Below, piece after piece: positions 34,913-44,004 of a stretch of 56,976 bases of DNA. The notes under the pieces were generated by a model, which made no database searches, was not told where the DNA came from, and saw only the letters and a list, made by a program, of their open reading frames with translations. The stretch spans positions 1-56,976 of the forward strand of contig NZ_NINW01000031.1 in the NCBI RefSeq assembly GCF_002188465.1. Direction: 5' to 3'. This DNA is from Pigmentiphaga sp. NML080357 (GTDB lineage: Bacteria; Pseudomonadota; Gammaproteobacteria; Burkholderiales; Burkholderiaceae_B). The first letter of the stretch is position 1. The number at the start of each line of letters is the position of its first letter. Both the position numbers and the translations under genes were made by a program.

Positions 34913-36366
34913 GCGGCCTCCCGGCGGGGTGCAGCCGTGGGCGGAACACCCGCCGGCGTCTCCAGGATGTTCGACGTGTAGCTCTCGACGTTGCGGGGCT
35001 TGGAAGCCGGCATGCGCTGCACGCCCTTGACTGACTGCCCCCACCCGGCGGCCTCCTCGACCAGCCGGCCGTCGCGCATGACGAAGCGGCCACGCACCAG
35101 GGTATGCAGCGGATACCCCTTCACGACGCGGCCGTTCCATGGCGAGATCTTGCTGACGCTGTGCAGCTTGCCTTCCGACAGGACCCCTTCGCGCTCCAGG
35201 TCCACGATGGCGATGTCCGCATGCGCGCCGGCGGCGATCACGCCTTTCGTGCCATACAGGCCCCAGGCCTTGGCCGGGTTGACCGAGCTCCAGCGCACAT
35301 AGTCCATAAGGCTTGCCCGCCCGCGGTTGATCTCGGTCAGCATCAGCGGCATCTGCGTTTCCACCCCGGGAAAGCCGCAGTCGCATTGCCAGATATTGGG
35401 CCGGCTTTTCTCTTCCGGCGTGTGCGGGGCGTGGTCGGTGGCGATCATGTCGATCACGCCCTCCACCAGGGCATCCCATAGCGGCTGGTTGTGATGGGCT
35501 TCCCGTATCGGCGGGTTCAGGCGCAGGATGCCGCCCAGGCGAGTCATGTCGCCGATGTTCAGCAGCAGGTATTGCGGGCAGGTCTCGACCGTGACGTCCA
35601 CGCCGCGCCGCTTGGCGTCGCGCAGCAGGAACAGCGAATCGCGCGAACTGTGGTGGGCGATGTGCACCCGGGCCCCGGTCCATTCGGCCAGCGTCAGGAC
35701 CCGGCCGATGGCCTCGATCTCGCACACGGCCGGGCGCGAGGCAAGATGGGCCATGGCGTCTATCCGTCCCGCCTCTTCCATGCGCTGCTGGCGGCGCGCC
35801 ATGATGGACGAGTTCTCGGCATGCACGACCGTGCGTATGCCCAGGGGCGCCAGCTTCTCGAACCCCTCCAACAGCGCGCCGTCGGTGGGCGCGGGCAAAT
35901 TGCCGAAGGTGTTGCCGACGAAGGCCTTGAAGCTGGTCACGCCAGCGTCCAGCAATTCTTCCAGCCTGTCTATGGTGTCGTCGCCCAGGAGGCCATGGAT
36001 GCCGTAGTCCACATAGGACGATTCCGCCGCCTTCTGCTTGATTCGCAGCGCCTCGACCGTGCCGGTGGCGGGATTCGTATTGGGCATCTCGAACACGGTG
36101 GTGACACCGCCGCAGGCTGCTGCGGCCGACCCGCTCTTCCACGTTTCCTTGTTGGGATACCCTGGATCGCGAAAATGCACGTGGCTGTCGATCGCGCCCG
36201 GCAAGAGGTACAGGCCGTCGGCCTGCAGCGTCTCGCGCGCGGAAGGCATCATGTCGTCATGGCCGACGGCGACGATCCGGCCGCCGTCGATGGCGACCGA
36301 CGCCTCGATGATCTGGTCGGGCGACACGATCCTGCCACCCCGGATGAGGAGATCCACCTGGCTCAT
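34909..36366 (-). CDS. Dihydroorotase/allantoinase-like cyclic amidohydrolase
   Basis: A 485-residue binuclear-metal amidohydrolase. The metal motifs are DSHVHFRDPG (HxH), a probable carboxylated Lys in TSFKAFVGNTF, TVVHAENSS, HIAHHSS and the Asp in MIATDHAPHTPEE. It fits the dihydroorotase/allantoinase/hydantoinase group, which opens cyclic ureides. The C-terminal 50 residues (ASKPRNVESYTSNILETP on) are an unusual extension. In the operon it is followed by the ring-opening amidohydrolase with an ATGA overlap. Confidence 0.92.
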   Translation of the reverse strand: MSQVDLLIRGGRIVSPDQIIEASVAIDGGRIVAVGHDDMMPSARETLQADGLYLLPGAIDSHVHFRDPGYPNKETWKSGSAAAACGGVTTVFEMPNTNPATGTVEALRIKQKAAESSYVDYGIHGLLGDDTIDRLEELLDAGVTSFKAFVGNTFGNLPAPTDGALLEGFEKLAPLGIRTVVHAENSSIMARRQQRMEEAGRIDAMAHLASRPAVCEIEAIGRVLTLAEWTGARVHIAHHSSRDSLFLLRDAKRRGVDVTVETCPQYLLLNIGDMTRLGGILRLNPPIREAHHNQPLWDALVEGVIDMIATDHAPHTPEEKSRPNIWQCDCGFPGVETQMPLMLTEINRGRASLMDYVRWSSVNPAKAWGLYGTKGVIAAGAHADIAIVDLEREGVLSEGKLHSVSKISPWNGRVVKGYPLHTLVRGRFVMRDGRLVEEAAGWGQSVKGVQRMPASKPRNVESYTSNILETPAGVPPTAAPRREAA

Positions 36367-36377
36367 GCATCTTCTCC

Positions 36378-37169
36378 TTACAGTGCGGCCCAGCCGCCGT
36401 CGACCGGCAGATCGACGCCGGTGATCTGGCGCGACGCGTCGCTGGCAAGGAAGAGGCAGGCCATGGCCACGTCCTCGTCAGTCGAAACGCGGCGCAATGC
36501 ATAGTCGGCGGCATGGCGCGCCATGGCTTCTTCCAGCGGGATGCCCAGCTTCCTGGCCATGTCGGCGCAGACCTTCTCGCGAAAGCGCGGGCCGTCCACC
36601 ATGCCGGGCGCAACGCAGTTGACGTTGATGTTGTGCGGGCCGGCCTCCAGCGCGAAGCTCTTGGTAATGCCGCGCAGGCCCCATTTCGAGGCGGAATACG
36701 CCATGCGGCCGGCGCGCCCGCGCATGCCGAAAGTGCCGCCGACGTTGACGATCTTGCCGTAGCGCCGGGCGATCATGCCTGGCAGCACGGCATGCATGGT
36801 GTTGAAGCAGCCCTTCATGTTGAGGCCGACGATCTCGTCGAACTCCTCGGCGGTGGTCTCCCAGCCCGTCTTGCCGATCGGGCCCGAGCCGCCGGCCACG
36901 TTGACCAGGATGTCGACCCGGCCGAAAGCCGCTTCGGCTTCCCGCCCCAGGGCCTCGGTCTGGCCGGCGTCGGTCAGGTCGCACCGGATAACCTTGGCGC
37001 GCACGCCCAGCGCGCGCGCCTCGGCCGCGACCGGCTCGATGGCGGCGACATCCCGCCCGGCCAGTACCAGCGAGCATCCTTCCCGGGCAAAGGCGAGCGT
37101 GATCGCCCTGCCCATGCCCTTGGCGGGACCGGTGATGACCGCCACTTTGTCTTTCAGCTGCAATTCCAT
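36378..37169 (-). CDS. SDR family oxidoreductase
   Basis: A 263-residue classical short-chain dehydrogenase from ATG 37169 (MELQLKDKVAVITGPAKGMG). It has the Gly motif TGPAKGMGRAI, NVAGGSG for NAG, catalytic Tyr-Lys in AYSASKWGLRG and the PVDGGW end. The substrate is unknown. It precedes the dihydroorotase-like gene by 11 bp in the same operon. Confidence 0.93.
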   Translation of the reverse strand: MELQLKDKVAVITGPAKGMGRAITLAFAREGCSLVLAGRDVAAIEPVAAEARALGVRAKVIRCDLTDAGQTEALGREAEAAFGRVDILVNVAGGSGPIGKTGWETTAEEFDEIVGLNMKGCFNTMHAVLPGMIARRYGKIVNVGGTFGMRGRAGRMAYSASKWGLRGITKSFALEAGPHNINVNCVAPGMVDGPRFREKVCADMARKLGIPLEEAMARHAADYALRRVSTDEDVAMACLFLASDASRQITGVDLPVDGGWAAL

Positions 37170-37233
37170 GTCATGTCTCTCGATCAATACGGGTACGGCT
37201 TCATGTCTCCCGCGCCGGCTGGCGGGAGGCGGT

Positions 37234-38277
37234 TCAGAAGTGCGTGGGGCGTTCGGCGCGCGCCGGCAGGAAGCCGCGGTCGAATACCGCGGACGTGGCG
37301 GGGGTGCTGCTCAGCTGGTTGGCCTGCACCACGAGGTCGATGGCGCGCTTCAAGCGAGCGTCGTCCACGTCGCCAAGCCCGATCCTGGCGATCTCGGGGT
37401 GGCTCATGTCGCGTTTCATGGTGGCCAGCAACTTCTCCTTCTCCAGCTCGGCCTTGAGCAGCGGTTCGCGCTTGAGCACCGCGGCGATGCCGGCATCGGG
37501 ATCGGCCACGACGTCCTTGATCGCCTTGTTGAGCGCGCGCAGGAAGCCCTTGACCGCCTCGGGGTTCTCCTTGGCGAATTTGCGCGAGAACATGATGGTG
37601 TTGGAGTACAGGTCCAGGCCATAGTCGGCGTACTTGATGAAGCGCAGGTCCTTCTCGGGATCCATGCCGCTCAGCTTGGCGGCGAACCACACGGTATTCA
37701 CGTAGCCGAACACGCCGTCGACCTGGTCGCGCAGCAACATTTGCTCGCGCAGGTTGGGCGCCATGTTGTTGATCTTGACCTTGGCCAGGTCGAATCCCGC
37801 CGTCTTCGCCAGCGTCGGGAACAGCTTGAGCGCGCCGTCGCCGGCCGGCCCGCCGAGGGTGCGGCCCTCGAAATCCTTGGGCGTCTTGATGGGGCTGTCT
37901 TTTTTCACGACCACGGTGAAGGGCGCGACGTTGTACAGCATGTAGACGGCCACCGGCGCGTCGTCGGGGCGGCGTGCGGCAAAGTCGATCAGCGCGTTCA
38001 TGTCGCCGAACGCCGCCGTGTACGTGCCGGCGGCGACCTTGGGCACGCCGGCGGCCGATCCCTCGCCCTGGTCGATCTGGACATCCAATCCTTCGGCCTT
38101 GAAATAGCCGCGCTCCTGGGCCAGGAAGAACCAGGCCTGCGCCCCCTCGTACTTCCAGTTCAAGGTGAGCTTGATCCGGCTCTGGGCAGCGGCCACGGCG
38201 GGAAGCACCGACAGGCACAGCCCCAGTGCGGCGGCGCCGGCCGCGGAAAGGGCAAGCCGTTTGAAACGATCGATCAT
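37234..38277 (-). CDS. ABC transporter substrate-binding protein (SsuA/THI5-like)
   Basis: A 347-residue periplasmic binding protein. Residues 1-31 form a Sec signal peptide ending AVAAAQ. The mature part starts RIKLTLNWKYEGAQAWFFLA and belongs to the NMT1/THI5 family, which binds sulfonates, nitrate-like anions or pyrimidines (HMP). It serves the permease/ATPase pair downstream. A paralogue at 41582-42616 shares its layout, including APNLxEQMLLRxQVD and GLDLYSN. Confidence 0.93.
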   Translation of the reverse strand: MIDRFKRLALSAAGAAALGLCLSVLPAVAAAQSRIKLTLNWKYEGAQAWFFLAQERGYFKAEGLDVQIDQGEGSAAGVPKVAAGTYTAAFGDMNALIDFAARRPDDAPVAVYMLYNVAPFTVVVKKDSPIKTPKDFEGRTLGGPAGDGALKLFPTLAKTAGFDLAKVKINNMAPNLREQMLLRDQVDGVFGYVNTVWFAAKLSGMDPEKDLRFIKYADYGLDLYSNTIMFSRKFAKENPEAVKGFLRALNKAIKDVVADPDAGIAAVLKREPLLKAELEKEKLLATMKRDMSHPEIARIGLGDVDDARLKRAIDLVVQANQLSSTPATSAVFDRGFLPARAERPTHF

Positions 38278-38287
38278 GGAGCGACTC

Positions 38288-39112
38288 CTAGAGAACGGGG
38301 GTGGAGGAACGCCCCGGCGATGGCGGGGCGATGGCCGCCAGGGCGCCGGTCAGGTCGCGCGCGCTGGCGACGAAACCGTGCAATTGCCTGACGAGGAAAT
38401 GAATGGCCTGGGTCACGTAATCCGGCGACGGCGACCCGCAGGCATCGGCCAGGAGGATGTTGTCGTAGCCGAGAAAGCCCGCGTCCTGCAGCGTGGAGAA
38501 CACGCAGCGGTCGGTATTGACGCCCGCGTAGAACAGTGTCGTGATGCCCTGCTGGCGCAGCAGGCTGTCCAGTTCGTTGTCCCAGAACCCGCTCAGGCGA
38601 TGCTTGTAGACGGTAGTGTCGCCCTGGGCCACAGGCAGCTCGTCGACGACGCGCGCGCCCCACTCGCCAGCCACGACGCTGGGACCGCGATCGTCGGGCG
38701 AGCGCTCGGCATAGCCCACGCCGTCGGCGCTGCGCTTGCCCTTGAAAAGGATGGTGGGGCTCAGATTCAGGCGATCGGCGCGCACTCCCCAGTTGAGCCA
38801 GACTACCCGTCCGCCCGCGGCGCGCCACGCGGGCAACAGCGCGGCGATGGCGGGGATGGGCGCGCGCATGGGCGAGACGTCCACGCCCTTCTGGCCGAAC
38901 CAGCCGCTCGCATGGCAAAAGTCATTCTGCATGTCGATCACGATCAGGGCGGAACGGGCGAGATCGAATTCCAGCGCCTGCCCGTCGGCCGGCAGTCGCA
39001 GCGGCCGCGGCGGCCGGGGAGAACGGACGAGGCTCAGGCAGTCGCCTCGTTGCGTCCATGCGTTGTCCGGCGAGGGGCCGAACGGGGTGATCGGAATGGA
39101 TGGTGCGTTCAT
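38288..39112 (-). CDS. Isochorismatase-like cysteine hydrolase
   Basis: Start ATG 39112 (MNAPSIPITPFGPSP) gives 274 residues; an upstream start adds 18 unsupported residues. The cysteine hydrolase core shows the catalytic Asp in ALIVIDMQNDF and Cys in FYAGVNTDRCVFST. Family members with biuret, triuret, ureidoacrylate or N-carbamoyl substrates often accompany ring-opening enzymes, so hydrolysis of a linear ureide produced by its neighbours is plausible. It is the first gene of the minus-strand operon and is divergent from the LysR gene. Confidence 0.9.
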   Translation of the reverse strand: MNAPSIPITPFGPSPDNAWTQRGDCLSLVRSPRPPRPLRLPADGQALEFDLARSALIVIDMQNDFCHASGWFGQKGVDVSPMRAPIPAIAALLPAWRAAGGRVVWLNWGVRADRLNLSPTILFKGKRSADGVGYAERSPDDRGPSVVAGEWGARVVDELPVAQGDTTVYKHRLSGFWDNELDSLLRQQGITTLFYAGVNTDRCVFSTLQDAGFLGYDNILLADACGSPSPDYVTQAIHFLVRQLHGFVASARDLTGALAAIAPPSPGRSSTPVL

Positions 39113-39153
39113 GGTCTCGGCAAAGCGTGGTCCGGTGAATCCCGGAACGTGAT

Positions 39154-39166
39154 TTGCTCTATGCAA
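39154..39166. promoter_or_regulatory. LysR-type operator candidate (T-N11-A)
   Basis: TTGCTCTATGCAA is an inverted repeat fitting the T-N11-A rule. It lies 42 bp upstream of the isochorismatase-like gene, in the divergent gap opposite the LysR gene. A second imperfect palindrome (TTCAA, 6 bp, TTGAA) is at 39201-39216. The rest of the 334-bp gap (39113-39446) shows nothing I can name. Confidence 0.45.
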
Positions 39167-39446
39167 TGACCGTACCCGTCCACCCGTTTCAGCGATTCAG
39201 TTCAATGCCATTTGAAGGACTACCCGTTGCCGCGGCGGCAACGATGCGAAATAGGCCCGCACCACGCTTGGCTGGCGCCCTGTCCGCACAAGCCCTGGGC
39301 TCGTTCCGGCGCCAGAGCCGGGATGGCCCGCGCGCCTCGATCGCTCGCCGGCCCATGCACCAAAGCGAGGCGGCATGCCCGTCATCGGGCGGTCCGGGCC
39401 ACGAGACGGTGCACCCATCACTCCCCTGCTTCCAGGTCCTATCCTC

Positions 39447-40343
39447 ATGAATCATCTGCGCTTTCTCCGCTACGTCGACGAAGTCGCACGCATCGGCTCC
39501 ATCCGCCAGGCCGCCGAGCGGCTCCATGTCGCGCCATCGGCCGTCAACCGTCGCATCCAGGACCTGGAGGAAGAACTGGGCACGCCCATCTTCGAGCGCC
39601 TGCCGCGCGGCATGCGGCTGACCGCCGCCGGCGAGCTCTTCGTACGCTACATACGCAGCCGCAGTGCCGAACTCGACGGCGTCCGGTCACAGATCGAGGA
39701 GCTGAAAGGGAAGCGCCGAGGAACGGTCCGCATCGTCGCCAGCCAGGCGCTGGGGCCGGCCTACCTGCCCGGTGCGGTGGCTTCTTTCCGCACCGCCCAT
39801 CCCCTGGTCGCGTTCGAGGTGACCATCGGCGATCACCTGCAGGCACTCGAGGCGCTGCGGGCGTTCGACGTGGACCTGGCGCTGGTGTTCAACCTTGCGC
39901 CGGAGGCCGACATCGAGGCCATCAGGCAGTTCGACCAGCCGCTGGTGGCCCTGATGCACCGCAGCCACCCGCTGGCCCGGCGTCCGCACGTCTACTTGCG
40001 CGACTGTGCCGACTATCCGGTGGTGCTGCCCGATCGCGACATAGGCGGCCGCCAGCTGCTGGAACGCTTCATGATGCGCAGCTCGGTCAAGCTGCGGCCG
40101 ATGGTGGAAAGCAACTCGTTCGAGTTCCTGCGCGGCTGTCTCTACTACCAGCACGCCATTTCTTTCCAGATCGCCATAGGCGCGGTCACCGAGGGAGGGG
40201 AGCTGGTCGCGCGGCAACTGGAGGATCGGCATTTCCCCAAGGGCAAGCTGGTGCTGGCGAGTTTGCGGCACCGCCAGTTGCCGGTCATCGCGCACGCCTT
40301 CGTCGAGCACGTCCAGCAGACGCTGGCGACGGCCGGCGACTGA
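39447..40343 (+). CDS. LysR-family transcriptional regulator
   Basis: A 298-residue LTTR from ATG 39447 (MNHLRFLRYVDEVARIGSIR). The winged HTH is RQAAERLHVAPSAVNRRIQD and LEEELGTPIFERLPRGMRLT; the effector domain begins near 90 (GTVRIVASQALGPAYLPGAV). It is divergent from the isochorismatase-led operon and convergent with the deaminase-like amidohydrolase. It most likely controls the heterocycle operon in response to a pathway compound. Confidence 0.93.
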   Translation: MNHLRFLRYVDEVARIGSIRQAAERLHVAPSAVNRRIQDLEEELGTPIFERLPRGMRLTAAGELFVRYIRSRSAELDGVRSQIEELKGKRRGTVRIVASQALGPAYLPGAVASFRTAHPLVAFEVTIGDHLQALEALRAFDVDLALVFNLAPEADIEAIRQFDQPLVALMHRSHPLARRPHVYLRDCADYPVVLPDRDIGGRQLLERFMMRSSVKLRPMVESNSFEFLRGCLYYQHAISFQIAIGAVTEGGELVARQLEDRHFPKGKLVLASLRHRQLPVIAHAFVEHVQQTLATAGD

Positions 40344-40361
40344 TGCCGGCCGCCACCAGCG

Positions 40362-41585
40362 TCAAGCCATTCGACGCCCCGCCACCTGCACGCCGCGCTT
40401 GAACACGGCAAGCCGGGCGGCCTGCCGCAATATCGCGTCAGGCGCGGAATGCGCGTCCAGCAACACCAGGTCGGCGTGGCAGCCAGGCTCCATGCCATAG
40501 TCCTGCAATCGCAGCATGCGCGCCGCATTGCCGGTCATGGTCGACCAGATCCGTTCCAGCCCGGCGTTGTGCAGTTGGTGCGTGATCTGGGCGAGCAGCA
40601 GCATGGCCTTGAGCGGGTCGGCATCGCCATAGCGCACGAACGGATCTCGCATGTTGTCGGTGCCGCAGGCCACGTTGATCCCGGCCTCCATCAGCTCGAG
40701 CACGCGCGTGAGCCGCATGCGGGTGGGCAGCACGCAGACGTTCACGCCGGCGCGCCCGAGCGCATCGATCGCGTCGGCCGCCTCGGCCTCGCCCACGCAG
40801 GCCAGCGACGCGATGTGCGACACCGCGACCCGGCCCTGCCATCCCTGCGCCAGCGTCTTGTGCGCCACATAGGGCAGCGTGAAGGACTCCGGCGTGTCCC
40901 AGTTGTCGAGGTGATAATCGATGTCGCAGTCGTAGCGGGCCGCCAGCGCGAAACTCTCGTCCACCTGGCGCTCGGGGTCCGATGGCCACAGTGCCCGGTT
41001 GACGTTGCCGCCGACGATGCGCACGCCAGCCTCGAGGGCTTGCTCGATGTACGGCGCCGCGCCGTCCTCCACGGACCCCGCGGTCTCGAACCAGCCTTCC
41101 TGGGGAAAGGCGATGACCTGCAGGTCCACCTTTCCCGCCAGCACCCGCGCCGCCGCGCGCACGCCCGCCACGGCCCTCAGGCCGACGTGGCGGTCAGCCT
41201 CGCAGTTGGTGCGCGCCACGGTCGTGCCGTGCATCAAGCCCATTTGCAGTGACGCCGTCGCGCGGGCGGCGACGTCCTCTTCGGTAAAGGCGGACTTGAG
41301 GCGGCGCACCGCCCGTATCGCCGCGTCCAGGTCGGACGCGGCCACGGCGTCGTGCACGCGATCGCTGGTCAGCGCCTTGTCCACATGGACGTGGGGATCG
41401 ACAAAGGCCGGCGAGAGCAGCCGCCCGCCCGCGTCCCAGACGTCGGCATACCTGCCGCCGTCTCCCTCCGGCGCCACCTCGGCGATGCGCCCGCCCGCCA
41501 CGATCACGCGCCACCGCCCCTCGCGCCCCGGAAGGGCGGCATTGCGGATGCCCCAGGCATCCCGTCCTCCCGGCCCGGTCGTCAT
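40362..41585 (-). CDS. Cytosine deaminase-like amidohydrolase
   Basis: From ATG 41585 (MTTGPGGRDAWGIRNAALPG), 407 residues. It is a metal amidohydrolase of the CodA group: VDPHVHVDKAL (HxH), the His in CDIDYHLDNWD, SHIASLACVGE and the Asp in NVACGTDNMRDPF. Members deaminate cytosine, isoguanine or creatinine-like rings, or act on N-substituted heterocycles. It overlaps the upstream binding-protein gene by 4 bases, so uptake and first attack on the substrate may be coupled. Confidence 0.9.
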   Translation of the reverse strand: MTTGPGGRDAWGIRNAALPGREGRWRVIVAGGRIAEVAPEGDGGRYADVWDAGGRLLSPAFVDPHVHVDKALTSDRVHDAVAASDLDAAIRAVRRLKSAFTEEDVAARATASLQMGLMHGTTVARTNCEADRHVGLRAVAGVRAAARVLAGKVDLQVIAFPQEGWFETAGSVEDGAAPYIEQALEAGVRIVGGNVNRALWPSDPERQVDESFALAARYDCDIDYHLDNWDTPESFTLPYVAHKTLAQGWQGRVAVSHIASLACVGEAEAADAIDALGRAGVNVCVLPTRMRLTRVLELMEAGINVACGTDNMRDPFVRYGDADPLKAMLLLAQITHQLHNAGLERIWSTMTGNAARMLRLQDYGMEPGCHADLVLLDAHSAPDAILRQAARLAVFKRGVQVAGRRMA

Positions 41586-42616
41586 AGCGGCAGCTTGGCC
41601 GTGCGTTCGGCCTTGGACGGCAGGAAGCCCCGGTTGAACACCTCGTTGGGGGCGGGCTTGTGGGGCAATCCGTAGCTGTCGGCGATCTGGTCGATGGCGC
41701 GCGCCATCCGTTCGTCGCGCACGTCCCCCAATCCGATCTCGGCCACCTCGGACGTCAGGATCGAATGCTTGAGCACGTACAGCATGCGGCGCTTCTCGAT
41801 GCTCTTGTCGATCAGCGGTTCGTTGCGCGCCAGGTTGTCGATGCAGGCATCCGCGGCGGCGATGCATTCCTTCATCGCCCGGTTGACCGCCTTCACCAGG
41901 CCGCCCACCGCGCGCGGCTGCTCGGCCAGCAGCTTGGCGGACACCAGCACGCCGTTGCTGTACAGGTCCAGGCCGTTGTCGTTGTAGAAGATCCAGCGGA
42001 TGTCCTTGTCCGGGTCTACGTGCTGGGCGACCAGGTTCATGTAGCTGGTGGCGGCGAACACGGCCGAGGCATCTACCTGCCCGCGCAGCAGCATCTGCTC
42101 CTGCAGGTTTGGCGCCATGTTGGTCCAGTTCACCTTCTTCTCGTCGATGCCGTTGCGCCGGGCGAGCGCGGCGAAGACCTTCAGGGCCGCCGCCCCCGCG
42201 GGCGATCCCAGCGTCTTGCCCTCGACGTCCTTGAGCGTCCTGATCGGCCCGTCCGCCTTGGCGATCAGCGCGAACGGCGCCTGGTTGTAGATCATGTACA
42301 CCATGACCGGCGCCTCGCCCGGCTTGGTTGCCGCATTCTGGATGATGGCATTCACGTCGCCCACGCCCGCCTGGTAGCCGCCGGACATGACCCGCGTCAC
42401 CGCCGCCGCCGACCCGTCGCCCTGGTCGATGGCCACGTCCAGCTTTTCATCCTTGAAGTAGCCCTTGTCCTTGGCCCAGTAGAACCAGGCGTGTACGCCC
42501 TGGATCTTCCAGTCCAGCGTGAATCTGATCTTGGTGGGAGCCTGGGCGGCGGCAGGCAGGGCGCACGCCAGGGCAAGCAAACCGGCGCCCAGGGTAGTCC
42601 AGCGGGAAATAGGCAT
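41582..42616 (-). CDS. Second SsuA/THI5-like substrate-binding protein
   Basis: 344 residues. Signal peptide 1-25 (GLLALACALPAAAQA). The mature part begins TKIRFTLDWKIQGVHAWFYW, a clear paralogue of the protein at 37234-38277. No permease or ATPase accompanies it, so it may feed a second ligand to the importer encoded at 32084-33741, or its partners lie elsewhere. Confidence 0.92.
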   Translation of the reverse strand: MPISRWTTLGAGLLALACALPAAAQAPTKIRFTLDWKIQGVHAWFYWAKDKGYFKDEKLDVAIDQGDGSAAAVTRVMSGGYQAGVGDVNAIIQNAATKPGEAPVMVYMIYNQAPFALIAKADGPIRTLKDVEGKTLGSPAGAAALKVFAALARRNGIDEKKVNWTNMAPNLQEQMLLRGQVDASAVFAATSYMNLVAQHVDPDKDIRWIFYNDNGLDLYSNGVLVSAKLLAEQPRAVGGLVKAVNRAMKECIAAADACIDNLARNEPLIDKSIEKRRMLYVLKHSILTSEVAEIGLGDVRDERMARAIDQIADSYGLPHKPAPNEVFNRGFLPSKAERTAKLPL

Positions 42617-42825
42617 GTCGGATCGTTCCTTCGATAGGGTGGCGACCCGAAAGGCAATCCCCCTCGCAGCTTCGAGCGGCAGGACGCCCGCTCATGGTGC
42701 ACGCGGGGTCCTGTTCCGGGCCATACCCGGCTCATGCATGCCTTGTGCCAGGCGGCGAGCGCGCGCCTTGCTTTTTTACGGCCCATCCGTTGCCGTATGG
42801 GCAACGGATGGGCGGGCTGGAGTGC

Positions 42826-43299
42826 TCAGTGTCCGGATTTGCGCTTGCGGCCCGGTTCCAGCAGCCGCGGATCGAGCGCGTTCAGGTGTTCGTAGATGTC
42901 GAGCATGGCCGACTTCAGCCGCGCCACTTCGCTCTTGCCGAAACTGTGGATGGCCACTTCCTCGAACTCGACAGCCAGCGGAATCAGTTCTTCCGCCAAC
43001 CGTCTTCCTTCCGCGGTGAGGTTTATCGCCACGGCGCGCGCATTGTCCTCCAGCCGGTTCCGGACCACCAGGCCGCGCTCCTCCATGGTGCCGATCAGCC
43101 GCGACAGCGACGACACCTCCAGCGTGGTCGCCTTGCCCAGTTCGTTCAGTCTCTGGTCGCCCCTTTCCCATAGCGACACCAGCACGCGATACATCGGCAG
43201 CGTGAGGTCATAAGGCTTGAGCCGCTTGCTGAACAACTCGCCTATGCGCACGCCCACGCGGTTGAGCAAGTAGGGAAAGGAATCGGTCAATCGATACAT
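42826..43299 (-). CDS. MarR-family regulator (GraR-like)
   Basis: A 157-residue MarR protein from ATG 43299 (MYRLTDSFPYLLNRVGVRIG). The wHTH includes TLPMYRVLVSLWERGDQRLN, LGKATTLEVSSLSRLIGTME and the wing RLEDNARAVAINLT. It is divergent from the flavin reductase gene, with palindromes in between. In the known gra/tsd gamma-resorcylate clusters a MarR-type repressor sits in this position, so it likely represses the downstream catabolic genes until an aromatic ligand binds. Confidence 0.92.
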   Translation of the reverse strand: MYRLTDSFPYLLNRVGVRIGELFSKRLKPYDLTLPMYRVLVSLWERGDQRLNELGKATTLEVSSLSRLIGTMEERGLVVRNRLEDNARAVAINLTAEGRRLAEELIPLAVEFEEVAIHSFGKSEVARLKSAMLDIYEHLNALDPRLLEPGRKRKSGH

Positions 43300-43356
43300 G
43301 GTCAAGGCTGCGCTCAGGAACCGGGGCAGAGAAAACCCCTATCTGATTTGGACTTT

Positions 43357-43403
43357 ACAACAGTTGTATTTTCAATTGTTGTATGTGAAACTGTTCAAAC
43401 AGT
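43357..43403. promoter_or_regulatory. Operator palindromes between MarR and flavin reductase genes
   Basis: Two palindromes lie in the divergent gap: ACAACAGTTGT (43357-43367) and ACTGTT-CA-AACAGT (43390-43403). CAATTGTTGT between them resembles another half site. Spacing and composition suit MarR-type dimers. The stretch is distinctly AT-rich against its surroundings, as expected of a promoter. Confidence 0.5.
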
Positions 43404-43426
43404 ACGAAGAACATGGAGGAAGACAC

Positions 43427-43936
43427 ATGGCCGCCACGCCTTCCGGCAACGTGCAAGCCGCGTTTCGCCAGGCCATGCGCAGCATCGCCGCCACCGTCTC
43501 CATCATCACCGCTGGCGACCGCGAGCGCGGCCACGGCATGACCGCCACCGCGGTCACCTCTGTATCGCTCGATCCCGCGGCGCTGCTGGTCTGCATCAAT
43601 AACCACACGCTGCTGCATCACATCATGTCCTCGACCGAGCGGTTCTGCGTCAACGTATTGGCGCAAGAACACCAGGACCTTTCCGCCGCCTTCAGCGGCG
43701 CGGTCGCGCCCGGCGAACGGTTTTCCCTGGGCGACTGGGCCGAAACCGAAGAAGGCATCAAGCACCTGGCCTCGGCGCAGGCCCGCATTTTCTGCGTCAA
43801 GAAGCTCGCCGTTCCGTTCGGCACGCACACCGTCTTCATCGGCGAGGTCCACGACGTGCAGCTGTCAGACCGCAGTGCCCCGCTGCTTTACCAGAACGCG
43901 ACTTATTGCCGCTCGATCCCCATGGCGTCGGGCTAG
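43427..43936 (+). CDS. graD: Flavin reductase of a two-component monooxygenase
   Basis: From ATG 43427, with GGAGGA 6 bases upstream, 169 residues. An HpaC-like FMN-binding split-barrel: FRQAMRSIAATVSIITAGDR, GMTATAVTSVSLDPAALLVC and CVNVLAQEHQDLSAAFSG. It supplies reduced flavin to the monooxygenase encoded 68 bp downstream. The symbol rests on operon order (MarR, reductase, oxygenase, gamma-resorcylate decarboxylase), as in resorcinol hydroxylase systems. Confidence 0.88.
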   Translation: MAATPSGNVQAAFRQAMRSIAATVSIITAGDRERGHGMTATAVTSVSLDPAALLVCINNHTLLHHIMSSTERFCVNVLAQEHQDLSAAFSGAVAPGERFSLGDWAETEEGIKHLASAQARIFCVKKLAVPFGTHTVFIGEVHDVQLSDRSAPLLYQNATYCRSIPMASG

Positions 43937-44004
43937 CGCATTTCCACTCCCTTGCACCGCGTGCCGGAAGGCCGGCCATTCATGCACACAACTCGGAGAC
44001 CATC

